64,000 bases of DNA from assembly GCA_942490535.1 (NCBI GenBank), contig CALNXQ010000008.1:62001-126000 (forward strand), in the 5' to 3' direction. Position 1 is the first letter of the stretch. Each line of letters begins with the position of its first letter. Shown here piece by piece: positions 16,860 to 25,767 of the stretch. Origin of the DNA: JAEINY01 sp942490535 (GTDB taxonomy: Bacteria; Bacteroidota; Bacteroidia; Bacteroidales; Marinilabiliaceae). The notes beneath the pieces are model-generated. The model made no database searches. It was not told the origin of the DNA and saw only the letters and a list, made by a program, of their open reading frames with translations. The translations under genes and the position numbers were made by a program.

Positions 16860-18989
16860 TCACACTTCAGAAAGTTTCATTTTGACATCTGCCACAAAGC
16901 ATCCTTTTTCAGTTACGATCAATGGATTGATATCCAATTCGGCAATCTCCGGATGATCCATCACCAACTGGCTCAACCGTAACAAACAATTCTTAACCGA
17001 GCTAATATCTTTTGGGGTGTTGCCTCTATAACCCGTTAGTAAGGGAAAACCTTTTATGGCTTCCATCATCTCCTGAGCCTGTTGCGAGGCTATGGGGGCG
17101 ACCCGAAAGCTCACATCCTGATAAATCTCCACCAGAATACCTCCGAGGCCAAACATCAGTACCGGCCCGAAGGAAGCATCCCGTTTCATTCCTAAAATAA
17201 CTTCTTCCCCCCTTTTAATCATGGGCGTCATCAACACACCTTTGAGCGCGGCCTCAGGAGCCTTATGCCGAATGCCTTGAACAATGGTATCATAAGCATT
17301 CATAGCCTCACTTTTTGTCTTGACATCTAAAATGACACCTCCCAACTCCGTCTTGTGAAGAAGGTCCGTTGAAAGAATCTTCATGGCTACAGACGGTGAA
17401 AGATGACTAAAAAACGCACCGGCTTCTTCGGAAGAAGTTGCTATTTTATGGGGCAATGTGGGAAAATCATAAGCATCCAATAAGGCCAACGCTTCATCTT
17501 CTGCCAATACGGTTTGTCCCGACTCTCGTGCACGTTGAATAACCGTTCGCGCCTTGGGTTCATCAATGGCATCAAAATGAATACGGTCTTTTAAATCTTC
17601 TTGCTGGTGAAAATGAAACACGCAACTCAAGGCATCGGCCATGGATTCAGGAATGGTGTAATTGGGTATGCCCTGCTTCTGCAGAATGTCGATCCCTGCC
17701 CGGACATCCGTTTCACCCATAAAAGAGGTGTACACCGGTTTATTGTACTGGCCGGACACTGTCACCACTTCCTGTGCAATCAACTCAATGTCGGTCATGG
17801 ATTGGGGCGTGAGAATGACAAAAACAGCATCGACATCCTCCTCCTCGAAGGTCGCTTTCATGGCCGCATTGTAACGATCCATCCGGGCATCGCCAATCAC
17901 ATCAATGGGATTGGAGCGGTTGGCAGTGGAAGGTAAATGGCGTTTGAGAAACTTGGCCGTTTGCTCGGAGAAAGAAGCTAACCGCAGCTTGTGATGGATC
18001 ACGGCATCGGTTGTTAACACACCCGGACCACCGGCATTGGTAATGATAGCCACCTTATCACCGGCTGGTGGAGGCTGATAGGCAAAAGCCACAGCCCGGT
18101 CAAACAATTCCACCATGTCGTTACAGCGAATGATACCCGCTTGTTTCAAGGCTGCCTCGCAAATGGTATCGCTACCGGCCAGAGAACCGGTATGTGAAGC
18201 GGCGGCTGAGGCGCCGGCTTCTGTTCGTCCGGCTTTAATCATCAATAGGGGTTTGCCGCTTTCAGCTTTTACCTGGCGGGCAGCTGCCATCAACCCGCGG
18301 CCATCGGTCACTTCTTCGAGGTAAAGCAAGATGACTTTCGTTTGCTCATCCTTCATCAGGTATAATAGCAAATCGATTTCAGTGACATCCGCTTTGTTGC
18401 CAAAACTGATAAACTTGGAAAATCCAATGTGCCGCGCCCTGGCATAATCCAACACGGCCGTGCACAAGGCTCCACTTTGCGATAAAAAGGCAATGGGTCC
18501 TTGCTCGGGCATGGCCCTGGCAAAGGAGGCGTTAAGTGATATATTAGGATCGGTATTGATCAGGCCCAGACAATTGGGACCAATAAATGAAATATCATAT
18601 TGATTGGCAATGGCTTTTATTTGTGCTTCCCGTTCAATGCCCGCACCGCCTGTTTCGCGAAAGCCGGCAGAAATGATAATCACTGCCTTGATGCCTTTTT
18701 GACCACATTGCTCCAAGGCCAGGTGGATCACTGCTGCCGGAAACACCAATATGGCCAAATCAACCGGATCTTCAATATCAATGACGTACTTGTAGGTTTT
18801 GATGTTGCTAATAATGGATGCTCCTGGGCTAACCGGATGTACCGTTCCGGTGAAACCGGAGTCTATAATGTTAAACAGAATATCATAAGGAACCGAACCC
18901 TTTACATCATTGGTACCCACAATAGCTACTGAGGCCGGATTGAATAAACGCTTGAGATTCTGTCCATGAATTTCTGATTTGCCTGGCAT
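16860..18989 (-). CDS. ADP-forming acyl-CoA synthetase (fused alpha-beta, ATP-grasp)
   Basis: A 709-residue enzyme of the NDP-forming acyl-CoA synthetase superfamily. Residues about 10-135 are the CoA-binding Rossmann domain (LFNPASVAIVGTNDVKGSVP). About 150-290 is a succinyl-CoA-ligase-like domain (GPIAFLSQSGALCTAVLDYA), with the phospho-His candidate in AAASHTGSLAGSD. A second flavodoxin-like domain follows, starting VAIITNAGGPGVLTTDA. The C-terminal about 230 residues are an ATP-grasp_5 domain (SVAMKILSTDLLHKTELGGV; FGPVLMFGLGGILVEIYQDV). It should interconvert acyl-CoA, ADP and phosphate with acid, CoA and ATP. An acyl carrier protein starts 48 bp upstream in the same direction, so the two probably form an operon; the acyl substrate is unknown. 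Confidence 0.9.
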   Translation of the reverse strand: MPGKSEIHGQNLKRLFNPASVAIVGTNDVKGSVPYDILFNIIDSGFTGTVHPVSPGASIISNIKTYKYVIDIEDPVDLAILVFPAAVIHLALEQCGQKGIKAVIIISAGFRETGGAGIEREAQIKAIANQYDISFIGPNCLGLINTDPNISLNASFARAMPEQGPIAFLSQSGALCTAVLDYARARHIGFSKFISFGNKADVTEIDLLLYLMKDEQTKVILLYLEEVTDGRGLMAAARQVKAESGKPLLMIKAGRTEAGASAAASHTGSLAGSDTICEAALKQAGIIRCNDMVELFDRAVAFAYQPPPAGDKVAIITNAGGPGVLTTDAVIHHKLRLASFSEQTAKFLKRHLPSTANRSNPIDVIGDARMDRYNAAMKATFEEEDVDAVFVILTPQSMTDIELIAQEVVTVSGQYNKPVYTSFMGETDVRAGIDILQKQGIPNYTIPESMADALSCVFHFHQQEDLKDRIHFDAIDEPKARTVIQRARESGQTVLAEDEALALLDAYDFPTLPHKIATSSEEAGAFFSHLSPSVAMKILSTDLLHKTELGGVILDVKTKSEAMNAYDTIVQGIRHKAPEAALKGVLMTPMIKRGEEVILGMKRDASFGPVLMFGLGGILVEIYQDVSFRVAPIASQQAQEMMEAIKGFPLLTGYRGNTPKDISSVKNCLLRLSQLVMDHPEIAELDINPLIVTEKGCFVADVKMKLSEV

Positions 18990-19037
18990 AACAGATACAG
19001 TTGAACGTTAGAGAATCAATTAAAAACAATGGACTAC

Positions 19038-19277
19038 TCATAAATACCCACCAATGAAAGTCACGGCACTGGCAATGTCCTGTACCTCCAAGGCTTTATC
19101 TTCATCCATTTCAATGTCAAATTCCTCTTCAAAAGCCCCCACCAACTGAAGGCTTTGCATGGAGTTAGCTCCCAAATCAAAAATAAAGTTGGCCTGATCG
19201 CCAATGTTAGCAGGATCGATCTTTAATACCTGCCCCACCACTTTTTTTACCCGGGTAATGAGTTCTGAATGGTCCAT
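19038..19277 (-). CDS. Acyl carrier protein
   Basis: A 79-residue acidic protein with the phosphopantetheine site FDLGANSMQSLQLVGAFEEE (Ser in the second helix, in place of the usual DSL). N-terminal helix ELITRVKKVVGQVLKIDP and final helix VQDIASAVTFIGGYL complete the four-helix ACP fold. The NSMQ variant of DSLD suggests a specialised ACP rather than the housekeeping fatty-acid one. It sits 48 bp upstream of the ADP-forming acyl-CoA synthetase, away from any fab genes. Confidence 0.9.
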   Translation of the reverse strand: MDHSELITRVKKVVGQVLKIDPANIGDQANFIFDLGANSMQSLQLVGAFEEEFDIEMDEDKALEVQDIASAVTFIGGYL

Positions 19278-19522
19278 AATCGGTGAGATTTCATTTAGCT
19301 ACAAGTTACAGAACCTGAAAGGAAATGTAAAGTGCAACAGCATTGTAAATGGTTGAAAATGGACTTCTTTTGAAAGGATATAGAATGGCGTACCGGACAA
19401 TGGTTTTATGATTTGACAGGCACACCGTGAAATTAATGTTCTAAAGGTTAATTGGTATTTTGAAAAAGAAACATGGCAAAAAACATGGCACATTATACCC
19501 GTTGGATGGCGTTCAACCCAGA

Positions 19523-19554
19523 CTTCATAACAGTGTGCAGCACACCGTATGAAG
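19523..19554. repeat. Hairpin at the downstream edge of the cassette-like zone
   Basis: Arms cttcata (19523-19529) and tatgaag (19548-19554) enclose a second small stem gtg/cac. It lies past the stop of the membrane-protein gene at 19580. It could be a short attC-like relic or a weak terminator; no T-run is present. The remaining 19278-19522 shows no gene. Confidence 0.35.
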
Positions 19555-19579
19555 ACTAAGTATATTCAAAAGTGTGATT

Positions 19580-20896
19580 CTAATTTTTATAAAACCAAAA
19601 AGGAATTTCCCGAATACTTATAAGCGAATCGGTATTTGGATGTTTGTATCTGGAATAAACCAAAACATGTTTCCCTTCTGTCAGGTTATTTGTGCTAATA
19701 TAGGTTTCGAAGTTTATACTGCGCTCCGTTCCGTTACCCTTAATATTGATTATAAAATCGGTTTCACAAGGTATCGAATCTATCTTTATTGAATATATTC
19801 TTCCAAATGCATTGAGGTATTTCTGATGCAGACTGTCGGCATTTACTTTTTTCGATCTATTATTTCCTGTGTCTGCTATTACAATAAAAGATTTATAGCG
19901 CGCTTTGCTCTGAAAAGCTATTAAATCATTATTAAACTCCATGATTCTATTTTCAATAGCATTCGATATTGGTATATATACTTTAATGTACGGATCGCGA
20001 ATTACCTTAGATTGTATGGTTAGAACATTAATACCAATATCTGTCTCTACTAAATCTTCATAATGTCCGCTTTTGGCTAAAAAGCTACTCGATCTGCTCG
20101 AAAAAAGACTAATGAATGCTGATTGTTCTCTATAGATAGAGCTTACGAACAAAATCGACATATAAAATGGCAACAATAGTAAACTAACCCTTCGCCCGAA
20201 TTTATTATCCAGAAGATTATAATACAAAGGCCTGAATAGAAATGATAAAGTTAAATAACTGAATACCCAATAAAACGGAAAATACAGCTTCGATATCCAT
20301 TTATATTTTTTCAACAGCCCTTGAGTTACATAGTCAAAAAATGTTAAACTTGAACCTATTAGTATCAAAAAAGCCATAATACTCGCCACTATGTCAAAGC
20401 CCTTAACATCAGAAAGCTTATCAAGCAACATAATTATTTGCACAAGAATATAAAATGCCGCCACATAAGCAATGAGCAAAAACGATATGGCAAAGATAAT
20501 ACTGCAAAGTTTCTCGAGTTTTTCAATGTATGCATCGAAGGACCCAATTTTTTTATTCAGGTAGTTTGTAAAACGTGCACTATAGTTTAATGAATCAATA
20601 TCAACCTCGCCAGAAACAGATCGTAGACCCAAAGCGCCAATCCAAATACCACGTAAAACCAAATGAATTATTAAGTTAACGATTAAAATATCAATGGCTA
20701 ATGTTGCTGTTTGGTATAAATCTTTAAGTATAGCGCCTTCATAAAGTGCCTTTTGAAAAGCATACTCAACAGGCCCACTTGCATGAAATAATCCGAAAAT
20801 AGCAAAACCGGAGACTAACAGTTCCAACTGCCAGGATTCTTCTTGTAACCTGTCCAATAGTTTCGTTAATGAATTCTTGTTGTTATTTTCTTCCAT
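19580..20896 (-). CDS. Multi-pass membrane protein of unknown function (cassette gene)
   Basis: A 438-residue protein. A short charged N-terminus with a helix (SLTKLLDRLQEESWQLELLV) is followed by about six transmembrane segments in residues 25-260 and a soluble C-terminal domain of about 150 residues, which has strands such as YKSFIVIADTGNNRSKKVN and a final KHVLVYSRYKH. It resembles a membrane anchor with a ligand-binding tail, but I recognise no family. It is followed upstream by an imperfect palindrome (20935-21127), as expected for a gene cassette. Confidence 0.75.
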   Translation of the reverse strand: MEENNNKNSLTKLLDRLQEESWQLELLVSGFAIFGLFHASGPVEYAFQKALYEGAILKDLYQTATLAIDILIVNLIIHLVLRGIWIGALGLRSVSGEVDIDSLNYSARFTNYLNKKIGSFDAYIEKLEKLCSIIFAISFLLIAYVAAFYILVQIIMLLDKLSDVKGFDIVASIMAFLILIGSSLTFFDYVTQGLLKKYKWISKLYFPFYWVFSYLTLSFLFRPLYYNLLDNKFGRRVSLLLLPFYMSILFVSSIYREQSAFISLFSSRSSSFLAKSGHYEDLVETDIGINVLTIQSKVIRDPYIKVYIPISNAIENRIMEFNNDLIAFQSKARYKSFIVIADTGNNRSKKVNADSLHQKYLNAFGRIYSIKIDSIPCETDFIINIKGNGTERSINFETYISTNNLTEGKHVLVYSRYKHPNTDSLISIREIPFWFYKN

Positions 20897-20934
20897 TTCT
20901 CTTAACAGGTTTGGATAACGTATTTTTAATACTT

Positions 20935-21127
20935 GCTAACGGTTGGCTAGATGAAGCGTATGGCAATTTACGAACCTAAACTTCCAAAACTCCACTGAGC
21001 CAAATCTTTTATTTGTTTTTATCTTTTCATTCCAAAAGCCAAATCAACGATTTGGCGGTGTTCCATTACGCAACTAAACTCCCAAACAACAGTGAATGCC
21101 ATATGCTTTATACTAGCGTGTTGTATT
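20935..21127 (-). repeat. attC-like site 1 (unoccupied)
   Basis: A long imperfect palindrome between two minus-strand genes. Outer arms ggctagatgaagcgtatggc (20945-20964) and gccatatgctttatactagc (21098-21117) pair with mismatches. An inner pair gccaaatc (20999-21006)/gatttggc (21049-21056) is nested inside. On the minus strand it starts ATACAAC (R-Y-Y-Y-A-A-C fit 6/7) and ends GTTAGCA. This is the outer stem, inner stem and core-end layout of integron attC sites. Confidence 0.6.
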
Positions 21128-21140
21128 GCGTTTTTTATTG

Positions 21141-21590
21141 TTATCCATTCCATTCATACCTGTAATGCCTACCAAGTCCTAACCTTTCAAAAAGTAAATG
21201 GTGAATCCAAATAATAATAGGGAATGCAATAATTGCTATCCATTTATTCTTTGCACTATCTTCTTTAGTTTTAATAATTCCACCAATTAAAATTCCAAAA
21301 GCAGGAACCAAACCAATAAATAACATCAAATGAACCCAACCTAATCCTTCTAGGTCATGTCTGCCACCAGAAAAAAGCTTTATTCCGATGTCATGAAGCC
21401 CAATAAGTCCTGCTATAATAGCACTTTTGCCAATCGATTTTAATTTACTATCAATAATCCCAACCAAAATAGAAACAATTATTAATACGATTGGAGTCAA
21501 CATTATTCCATTAGGAGCAAAAAAATGTCCGATTAGGATATTGACAATTACTACAGCTATGGAAACTAAAACTAATTTGGCTATTCTCAT
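21141..21590 (-). CDS. Small four-helix membrane protein, unknown function
   Basis: A 149-residue protein with four to five transmembrane helices (IAKLVLVSIAVVIVNILIGH; IVLIIVSILVGII; LMLFIGLVPAFGILIGG; WIAIIAFPIIIWIHHLLF). Its start codon overlaps the stop of the gene at 21587 (ATGA), so the two are translationally coupled. No family recognised. It is a two-gene cassette with the upstream ORF. Confidence 0.7.
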   Translation of the reverse strand: MRIAKLVLVSIAVVIVNILIGHFFAPNGIMLTPIVLIIVSILVGIIDSKLKSIGKSAIIAGLIGLHDIGIKLFSGGRHDLEGLGWVHLMLFIGLVPAFGILIGGIIKTKEDSAKNKWIAIIAFPIIIWIHHLLFERLGLGRHYRYEWNG

Positions 21591-21847
21591 AGTTTGTGAA
21601 ATTGTTTTTTTAATAATTCAATGGCTTCACTACTAAACTCATTTATTAGTCTTTTAAGAACTGAGGTCTTATATTCTTTTGAACTTAATTCACTATCTAT
21701 CAAACAAATGTCTTGCACTGCATTTTCAATTTTCATCCAATCTTCAGAATTAATAAGTGCTCTTTCTAATTCTGTCGAGCACTTGCAGAATCCATCCGAA
21801 TCACCACCGTATTTTCTATATATTTCAATTGCCTTCTTCGTAATCAT
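21587..21847 (-). CDS. Small helical protein coupled to the membrane protein
   Basis: About 86 residues from MITKKAIEIYRKYGGDSDGF. The longer frame to 21889 includes repeat sequence and is unlikely. The C-terminus LLKKQFHKL overlaps the next start by 4 bp. The sequence contains EDWMKIENAVQDICLIDSEL, all-helical and soluble. It may be an immunity-like or regulatory partner of the membrane protein; function unknown. Confidence 0.65.
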   Translation of the reverse strand: MITKKAIEIYRKYGGDSDGFCKCSTELERALINSEDWMKIENAVQDICLIDSELSSKEYKTSVLKRLINEFSSEAIELLKKQFHKL

Positions 21848-21875
21848 ACCTATGCGGTTTGTCAAATGCAATACA

Positions 21876-22714
21876 ATCGAGTAGAGCAAGATACGAAATA
21901 GCTTCGTATCTCCACCCTCTCACACCACCGTACGTACCGGCCGGTATACGGCGGTTCGTCAAACATGGCCGAATCTTTGGTAAATACTGGCGGTCGGGAT
22001 AAATCCGCGCTTTTGCAAGCGCTCGTTGGTTATGGTAGTTTGGAGAATTGGGCTTTGAACCACATGCATTCCCCTCTTCTCGTAAATCCCCATTTACTTA
22101 CTATCCGTTCCAGCATTTACAAATTCTTCTGGCTGCTTTGAGATTAAAGGAATGCCATGAAGAGCCCGGACACTACCTTCAATGCTCCACACGAATTACC
22201 ATATAATCCGAAGCGTTTAACGTTCAGTCCTTCCTTAACTTGTGAGCCCTCCGCATTCCTCTATGCGGCTCGTGTCCCGTCAAGTACTATGACCTCATAC
22301 TTCGGCGTGAGCTCAGTCGAACGCTGACTTCCCACCTACATCAACGCGTGATCAGCGAGATATCCCCGGGTAATGACACTAACTGTCCGCCTATCCCTGC
22401 CGCATCTACGTAACTTGCCAGGTGGTAAATAACGGACTTCGATGTGACGTGCCATCTCATCCAAAGCAAACACCCGCCTTAATACGCGATTCTTGTTCAT
22501 CAGTACAGGATTTTGCAGTCGGTATTTACTCGTTAATCAATCGTAAATAATCTTCATGCGACACCTCACGATGGAACACTTGTCACTGGCTAACAGTACC
22601 GTTTACCTCGGCCTGTTCGGGACTTACACCCTAAAGTTTAGTGCCCATACCAGGCGCACACGATTAGTATAAGAATAGTAGCCGACTGCGTTACACTTTC
22701 CTGTCAAGTTACAC
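21876..22714 (-). mobile_element. ORF-less group II intron, 0.84 kb (type distinct from the others)
   Basis: On the minus strand it starts GTGTAACTTGACAGG (near 22714) and ends with a domain VI hairpin (GATACGAA/TTTCGTATC) and CTCTACTCGAT at 21876. Domain V is at about 21923-21958: GAACCGCC ... GGTGGTGTG, a form I associate with other bacterial intron classes than the GAGCC-type copies nearby. It carries no RT, so it would need a maturase in trans. It sits between the 21587-21847 gene and the next cassette. Confidence 0.7.
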
Positions 22715-22824
22715 AAATGTTGAAGCGGGCTAAAAACCTTAGCATACCTCTGAAACCCATATTGGCTATATTGTGTGTTGTGTTTAGTTTTTCCTCATAA
22801 CTGCATAGTTTTCTGTCATAAAAC

Positions 22825-23099
22825 TCATTCCAAAGATTCAATTTCTACAACTTTTATCACCCTGAAATCAGTTCTTTCAGGAATTGAAAAGCGAACTGAG
22901 TTGTTTTCAATCAATTCGATATCAAAGTATACTAAATTTATTGGCTCTAATTTAGGTGAGTCTGAAAATTGGATAATCCTACCACAACCATCAAGTCCAG
23001 CGAGGTTCTTAAGCATTTCTTTTTAAGAGTTTTAACAATTATTTTCTTTCTCGTATGAAACTGAGATACTACAATAATCAATATAACGATGATTTTCAA
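22825..23099 (-). pseudogene. Frameshifted small lipoprotein gene
   Basis: Three frames together spell one protein: a signal sequence LKIIVILIIVVSQF (from 23099), then SYEKENNC in a second frame, then MLKNLAGLDGCGRIIQFSDS in a third, ending at 22825. The segment NLAGLDGCGxxI...LEPINL is, from memory, a common motif in short Bacteroidota lipoproteins of about 110 residues, in which a Cys-Glu-Lys stretch precedes it. Two frameshifts and loss of the lipobox Cys (now Tyr) show decay. The 63-residue last part could still be translated. Confidence 0.5.
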
Positions 23100-23148
23100 A
23101 ACAGTTTTTATTCACGTTCTAATTCCTTTAGGTTGACATAATGGCTCT

Positions 23149-23472
23149 TTATTGAAGTATTTTCAAAAATCCTCGAGGAACTGATAGGAATTCCTGATAA
23201 CAAGAGCTGCTTGGACAATCTTCATTTAGCTCTGTATGTTCCGCAATTCTTATCGTGATAGTTTCTGCCCCATTATCTATTCCTTTATAAACTTCTCCAA
23301 CATTAAAGGTTCGCTCTGTTATCCCAACAACACCACCAACTGTTACGGTAGCTGTATATTCAGCAACAAATTCAAAATCTTTGTCGACTAAAATATTCTC
23401 ATCGTCATTTTTATTGCATGAGATAAAAGTAGCAAACACTACTAATAAACTGACATAAATTAAATTCCACAT
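23149..23472 (-). CDS. Small lipoprotein, unknown function
   Basis: A 107-residue protein. Signal MWNLIYVSLLVVFATFISC with lipobox Cys19, acidic linker NKNDDENI, then a small beta-rich domain (FEFVAEYTATVTVGGVVGIT; NGAETITIRIAEHTELNED) with a pair of Cys in CPSSSC. It lies in the cassette zone immediately downstream of intron D. No family recognised. Confidence 0.65.
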   Translation of the reverse strand: MWNLIYVSLLVVFATFISCNKNDDENILVDKDFEFVAEYTATVTVGGVVGITERTFNVGEVYKGIDNGAETITIRIAEHTELNEDCPSSSCYQEFLSVPRGFLKILQ

Positions 23473-23992
23473 AATATAATATAATTAAATGGTTTTTTAT
23501 CCTGATGCAAATATGTACTAATGGTTGCTTCAAAATTAAACACAATTGAGATAGAATAACAGATTACTCCGTCTATCCCCTCGCAGAACCGGACGTACAG
23601 ATTTCCCGTATCCGGTTCCTCTGCTATTACGTTTCGCTAACTGTTGCATAAATTTATACATTATTATGAATAATTCGTGGGCGAGGAAGGCTAACATGTT
23701 TCAGTAATTCACTATAGCCTTTCCAGGTGTAGCTTTTGCGCTGACTTCGGCGGTTTAACCATTTGAACCACAGAAAAACTGCCATTCGATACATCCGGTA
23801 CAGGGCGTGAAAATTGCCCCGTATTCCATAGTACTGATAAAAACCTATTAACTTGGCGCTAAATAGCTTGTGTTGGTCTTTCAACTTATCGTGCCTGTGC
23901 TTCTGGCAGGTGTCCGTTAGGTTTTTACTGACCTGACGCAGCTTCTTTTTAGTCGTTCGACGTTTGATAAGGTTGTTACCTCGCTTACTTTT

Positions 23993-25292
23993 GGTTCATC
24001 CGACTAATGCATAGGTTTTCTCATGCAAGCTGAATATTTTGAGCTTAAAAAACTCCATATCTCTATAACCATATGCTTGCCGTTTCATTGTTTTGATTTT
24101 GTTGTTTAGGCCTTCCAGTGGGCCTGTCGAAATTGGATAATCATACCAGGCAAATATACCTGACCGATGAGCTAAAAGAGTGTCCGCAAATTTACGGAGA
24201 CGAAAAACACCTGAAGCCATTGCTTTTGCGACCCATTTACCCATGAATTGCTGAGCAAGTTCCTTTGTTTTTTGTTGCCACAAAAGCTTCAATTCTTCTT
24301 TGAGGTAGTAGGCAATTGCAAGGGGTTCATTTATTTCCAAAAGTTCTTGTAGCTTTTCTTTTTCGTTTCGCTCATCATTCAGATTGACGCTATTTTTTAA
24401 TAATAGCCACCTGGATCCTTTCAGCAGTTCCTTTTTGTTCAGTTCTTTTTCCTGACGATATAATTGGCGTCTAAGTTTTGATATTGAATCGTTCATCATT
24501 TTTACAACATGAAAATGATCAAAAACAATCTGTGCATTAGGTAAGTTATTGATCACAGAAGAGATATATGCCGGTGACATATCAATAGCTACAGCTTCAA
24601 TATTAACCTTGTTCCTTTTGACGCGTTTCCAAAAATCAGTTAACGCATCACTTCCTTTACCCTTACCAACATGAAGAACAACACCAGTTGCAAGATCCAA
24701 TACAACCGTCATATATTTATGGCCCTTTTTGACAGCAAATTCATCAATAGCAATACATTTCACACCCTTTAACGCAGGAGAGGAATAATGCTTTTTTAAG
24801 TAGGTATTTTGAATGTCTTTAACCAAGTCCCAACTAACACCAAGATGTAATGCTACATCTCGAATTGTACCGATTCTTGATAAAGCGATGACATGCCGGG
24901 CAAAGGCGCGTGTGAAGCTTTTTTTATTTTCAGTAAATGGTAAATGCTCTTGTCGAATAACCCTGCACTCTTTACATTCGATGCGCTGAATAGAAAGCTG
25001 TATAAAGACTTTGTGATGCCCGATAGGAATAGTTCGAAATTCTCGATCCTTCGTCCCTGACTTTATAATATCAAAACTTTTGCATACAGGGCATTTGAGT
25101 TTATCAGCTTTGGTTTTAACTTTGACGTAGATATTTCCTTTTTTATATTCGGTACTGATTACTTCTTGGTTGACTAAACCAAACGAATGAAATAATAAAC
25201 TGGTGTTCATATAACTTTGGATGTTGTGGTTGACAAACAAAGTAATGAATATCAGTTTTTTTTCCAAAAACTACTCATTTTACGGATGAACC
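23993..25292 (-). mobile_element. Complete ISL3-family insertion sequence, copy 2 (1300 bp)
   Basis: Same 10-bp ends as copy 1: ggttcatccg at 23993-24002 and cggatgaacc at 25283-25292. Own 8-bp duplication ttactttt at 23985-23992 and 25293-25300. It is inserted in the RT gene of intron D, in the same orientation as copy 1. Confidence 0.95.
23996..25267 (-). CDS. ISL3-family transposase (copy 2)
   Basis: Identical to the copy at 1752-3023 in every residue I compared except one Leu-to-Trp change in FAWYDYPISTGPLEGL, close to the catalytic Glu. All DDE acids and the zinc-finger Cys pairs are kept. The likely start is the internal MNTSLLFHSFG at 25210. Whether the Trp affects activity cannot be told; either copy could act on both elements. 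Confidence 0.93.
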   Translation of the reverse strand: MEKKLIFITLFVNHNIQSYMNTSLLFHSFGLVNQEVISTEYKKGNIYVKVKTKADKLKCPVCKSFDIIKSGTKDREFRTIPIGHHKVFIQLSIQRIECKECRVIRQEHLPFTENKKSFTRAFARHVIALSRIGTIRDVALHLGVSWDLVKDIQNTYLKKHYSSPALKGVKCIAIDEFAVKKGHKYMTVVLDLATGVVLHVGKGKGSDALTDFWKRVKRNKVNIEAVAIDMSPAYISSVINNLPNAQIVFDHFHVVKMMNDSISKLRRQLYRQEKELNKKELLKGSRWLLLKNSVNLNDERNEKEKLQELLEINEPLAIAYYLKEELKLLWQQKTKELAQQFMGKWVAKAMASGVFRLRKFADTLLAHRSGIFAWYDYPISTGPLEGLNNKIKTMKRQAYGYRDMEFFKLKIFSLHEKTYALVG

Positions 25293-25620
25293 TTACTTTT
25301 TGTCCAGTAATGTGTAAATCCAAGAAAATCGAAGGTGGGCTTGTCTCCTGTTGGCTCAAATTTGATCAGCTTACTCTTCTCTGGGTGTATGGTCAATCCA
25401 AACTTCTGCATTCGTTTCGGAACAGGTGTCCGCTTTCAGCGGAATATGTAGCTACCATCCTGCTTACGGGCTTTGGATGGGCAGGACTTGCACCTGCTGA
25501 AAATCGACAACAAATTTCAGAGTCCCGTTGGTCTCTTCCCAATGCTTTCGGCTTACAAAGAAGTTACCCTAATAAAGGGCCTTCTTTTCCTGACGTACAC
25601 GGATCGGCCATATGAAGTGG

Positions 25621-25764
25621 ATACACCGTTTCGATTTGCGCCAGTCTGATGGGACTACGTTTTAATCCACCGGATATTAGTCCGCTAAGTCCATCGAAAT
25701 TCTTTCGCATATCAGTTGGTGTTGGATAGAGGAAAAAGTTGAGATCGTCAGTGAGTGAAAACAT
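25621..25764 (-). pseudogene. IS66 TnpB (Orf2) N-terminal fragment
   Basis: MFSLTDDLNFFLYPTPTDMR followed by KNFDGLSGLI is the conserved start of IS66-family TnpB (yyLy-x-x-pTDMRKSFDGL). The frame is cut after about 48 residues where it meets group II intron exon sequence near 25620. It is the second gene of a truncated IS66 element. Confidence 0.75.
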
Positions 25765-25767
25765 ACC

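Larger units (their letters stand above)
23654..25437 (-). pseudogene. Group II intron RT/maturase, fragmentary and IS-interrupted
   Basis: Two pieces of one RT flank the IS. The N-side piece (25293-25437) reads PKRMQKFGLTIHPEKSKLIK and then FDFLGFTHYWTKSK, the RT thumb start (region 6-7). The C-side piece (23654-23884 and upstream) reads FLWFKWLNRRSQRKSYTWKG ... PRPRI, the maturase C-terminus. Fingers and palm with YADD are deleted. No RT activity is possible. Confidence 0.75.
23545..25600 (-). mobile_element. Group II intron D, broken and IS-interrupted
   Basis: The 3' end (CTCAAT at 23545), domain V (GAGG-type, near 23590-23620) and the 5' end (GTGTACG at 25600) match introns A, B and C. 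Unlike those it still carries parts of an RT ORF (23654-25437). The RT is cut by an ISL3 element, and a deletion joins the RT middle to domain I near 25440-25450. The 5' exon sequence ggatcggccatatgaagtgg follows to 25620 and then breaks into IS66 sequence. Confidence 0.75.

Noticed and set aside
19299..19493. A 64-codon minus-strand ORF with many Cys and Phe
   Set aside because: It lies in an AT-rich gap, has no start context, and its composition looks like random translation.
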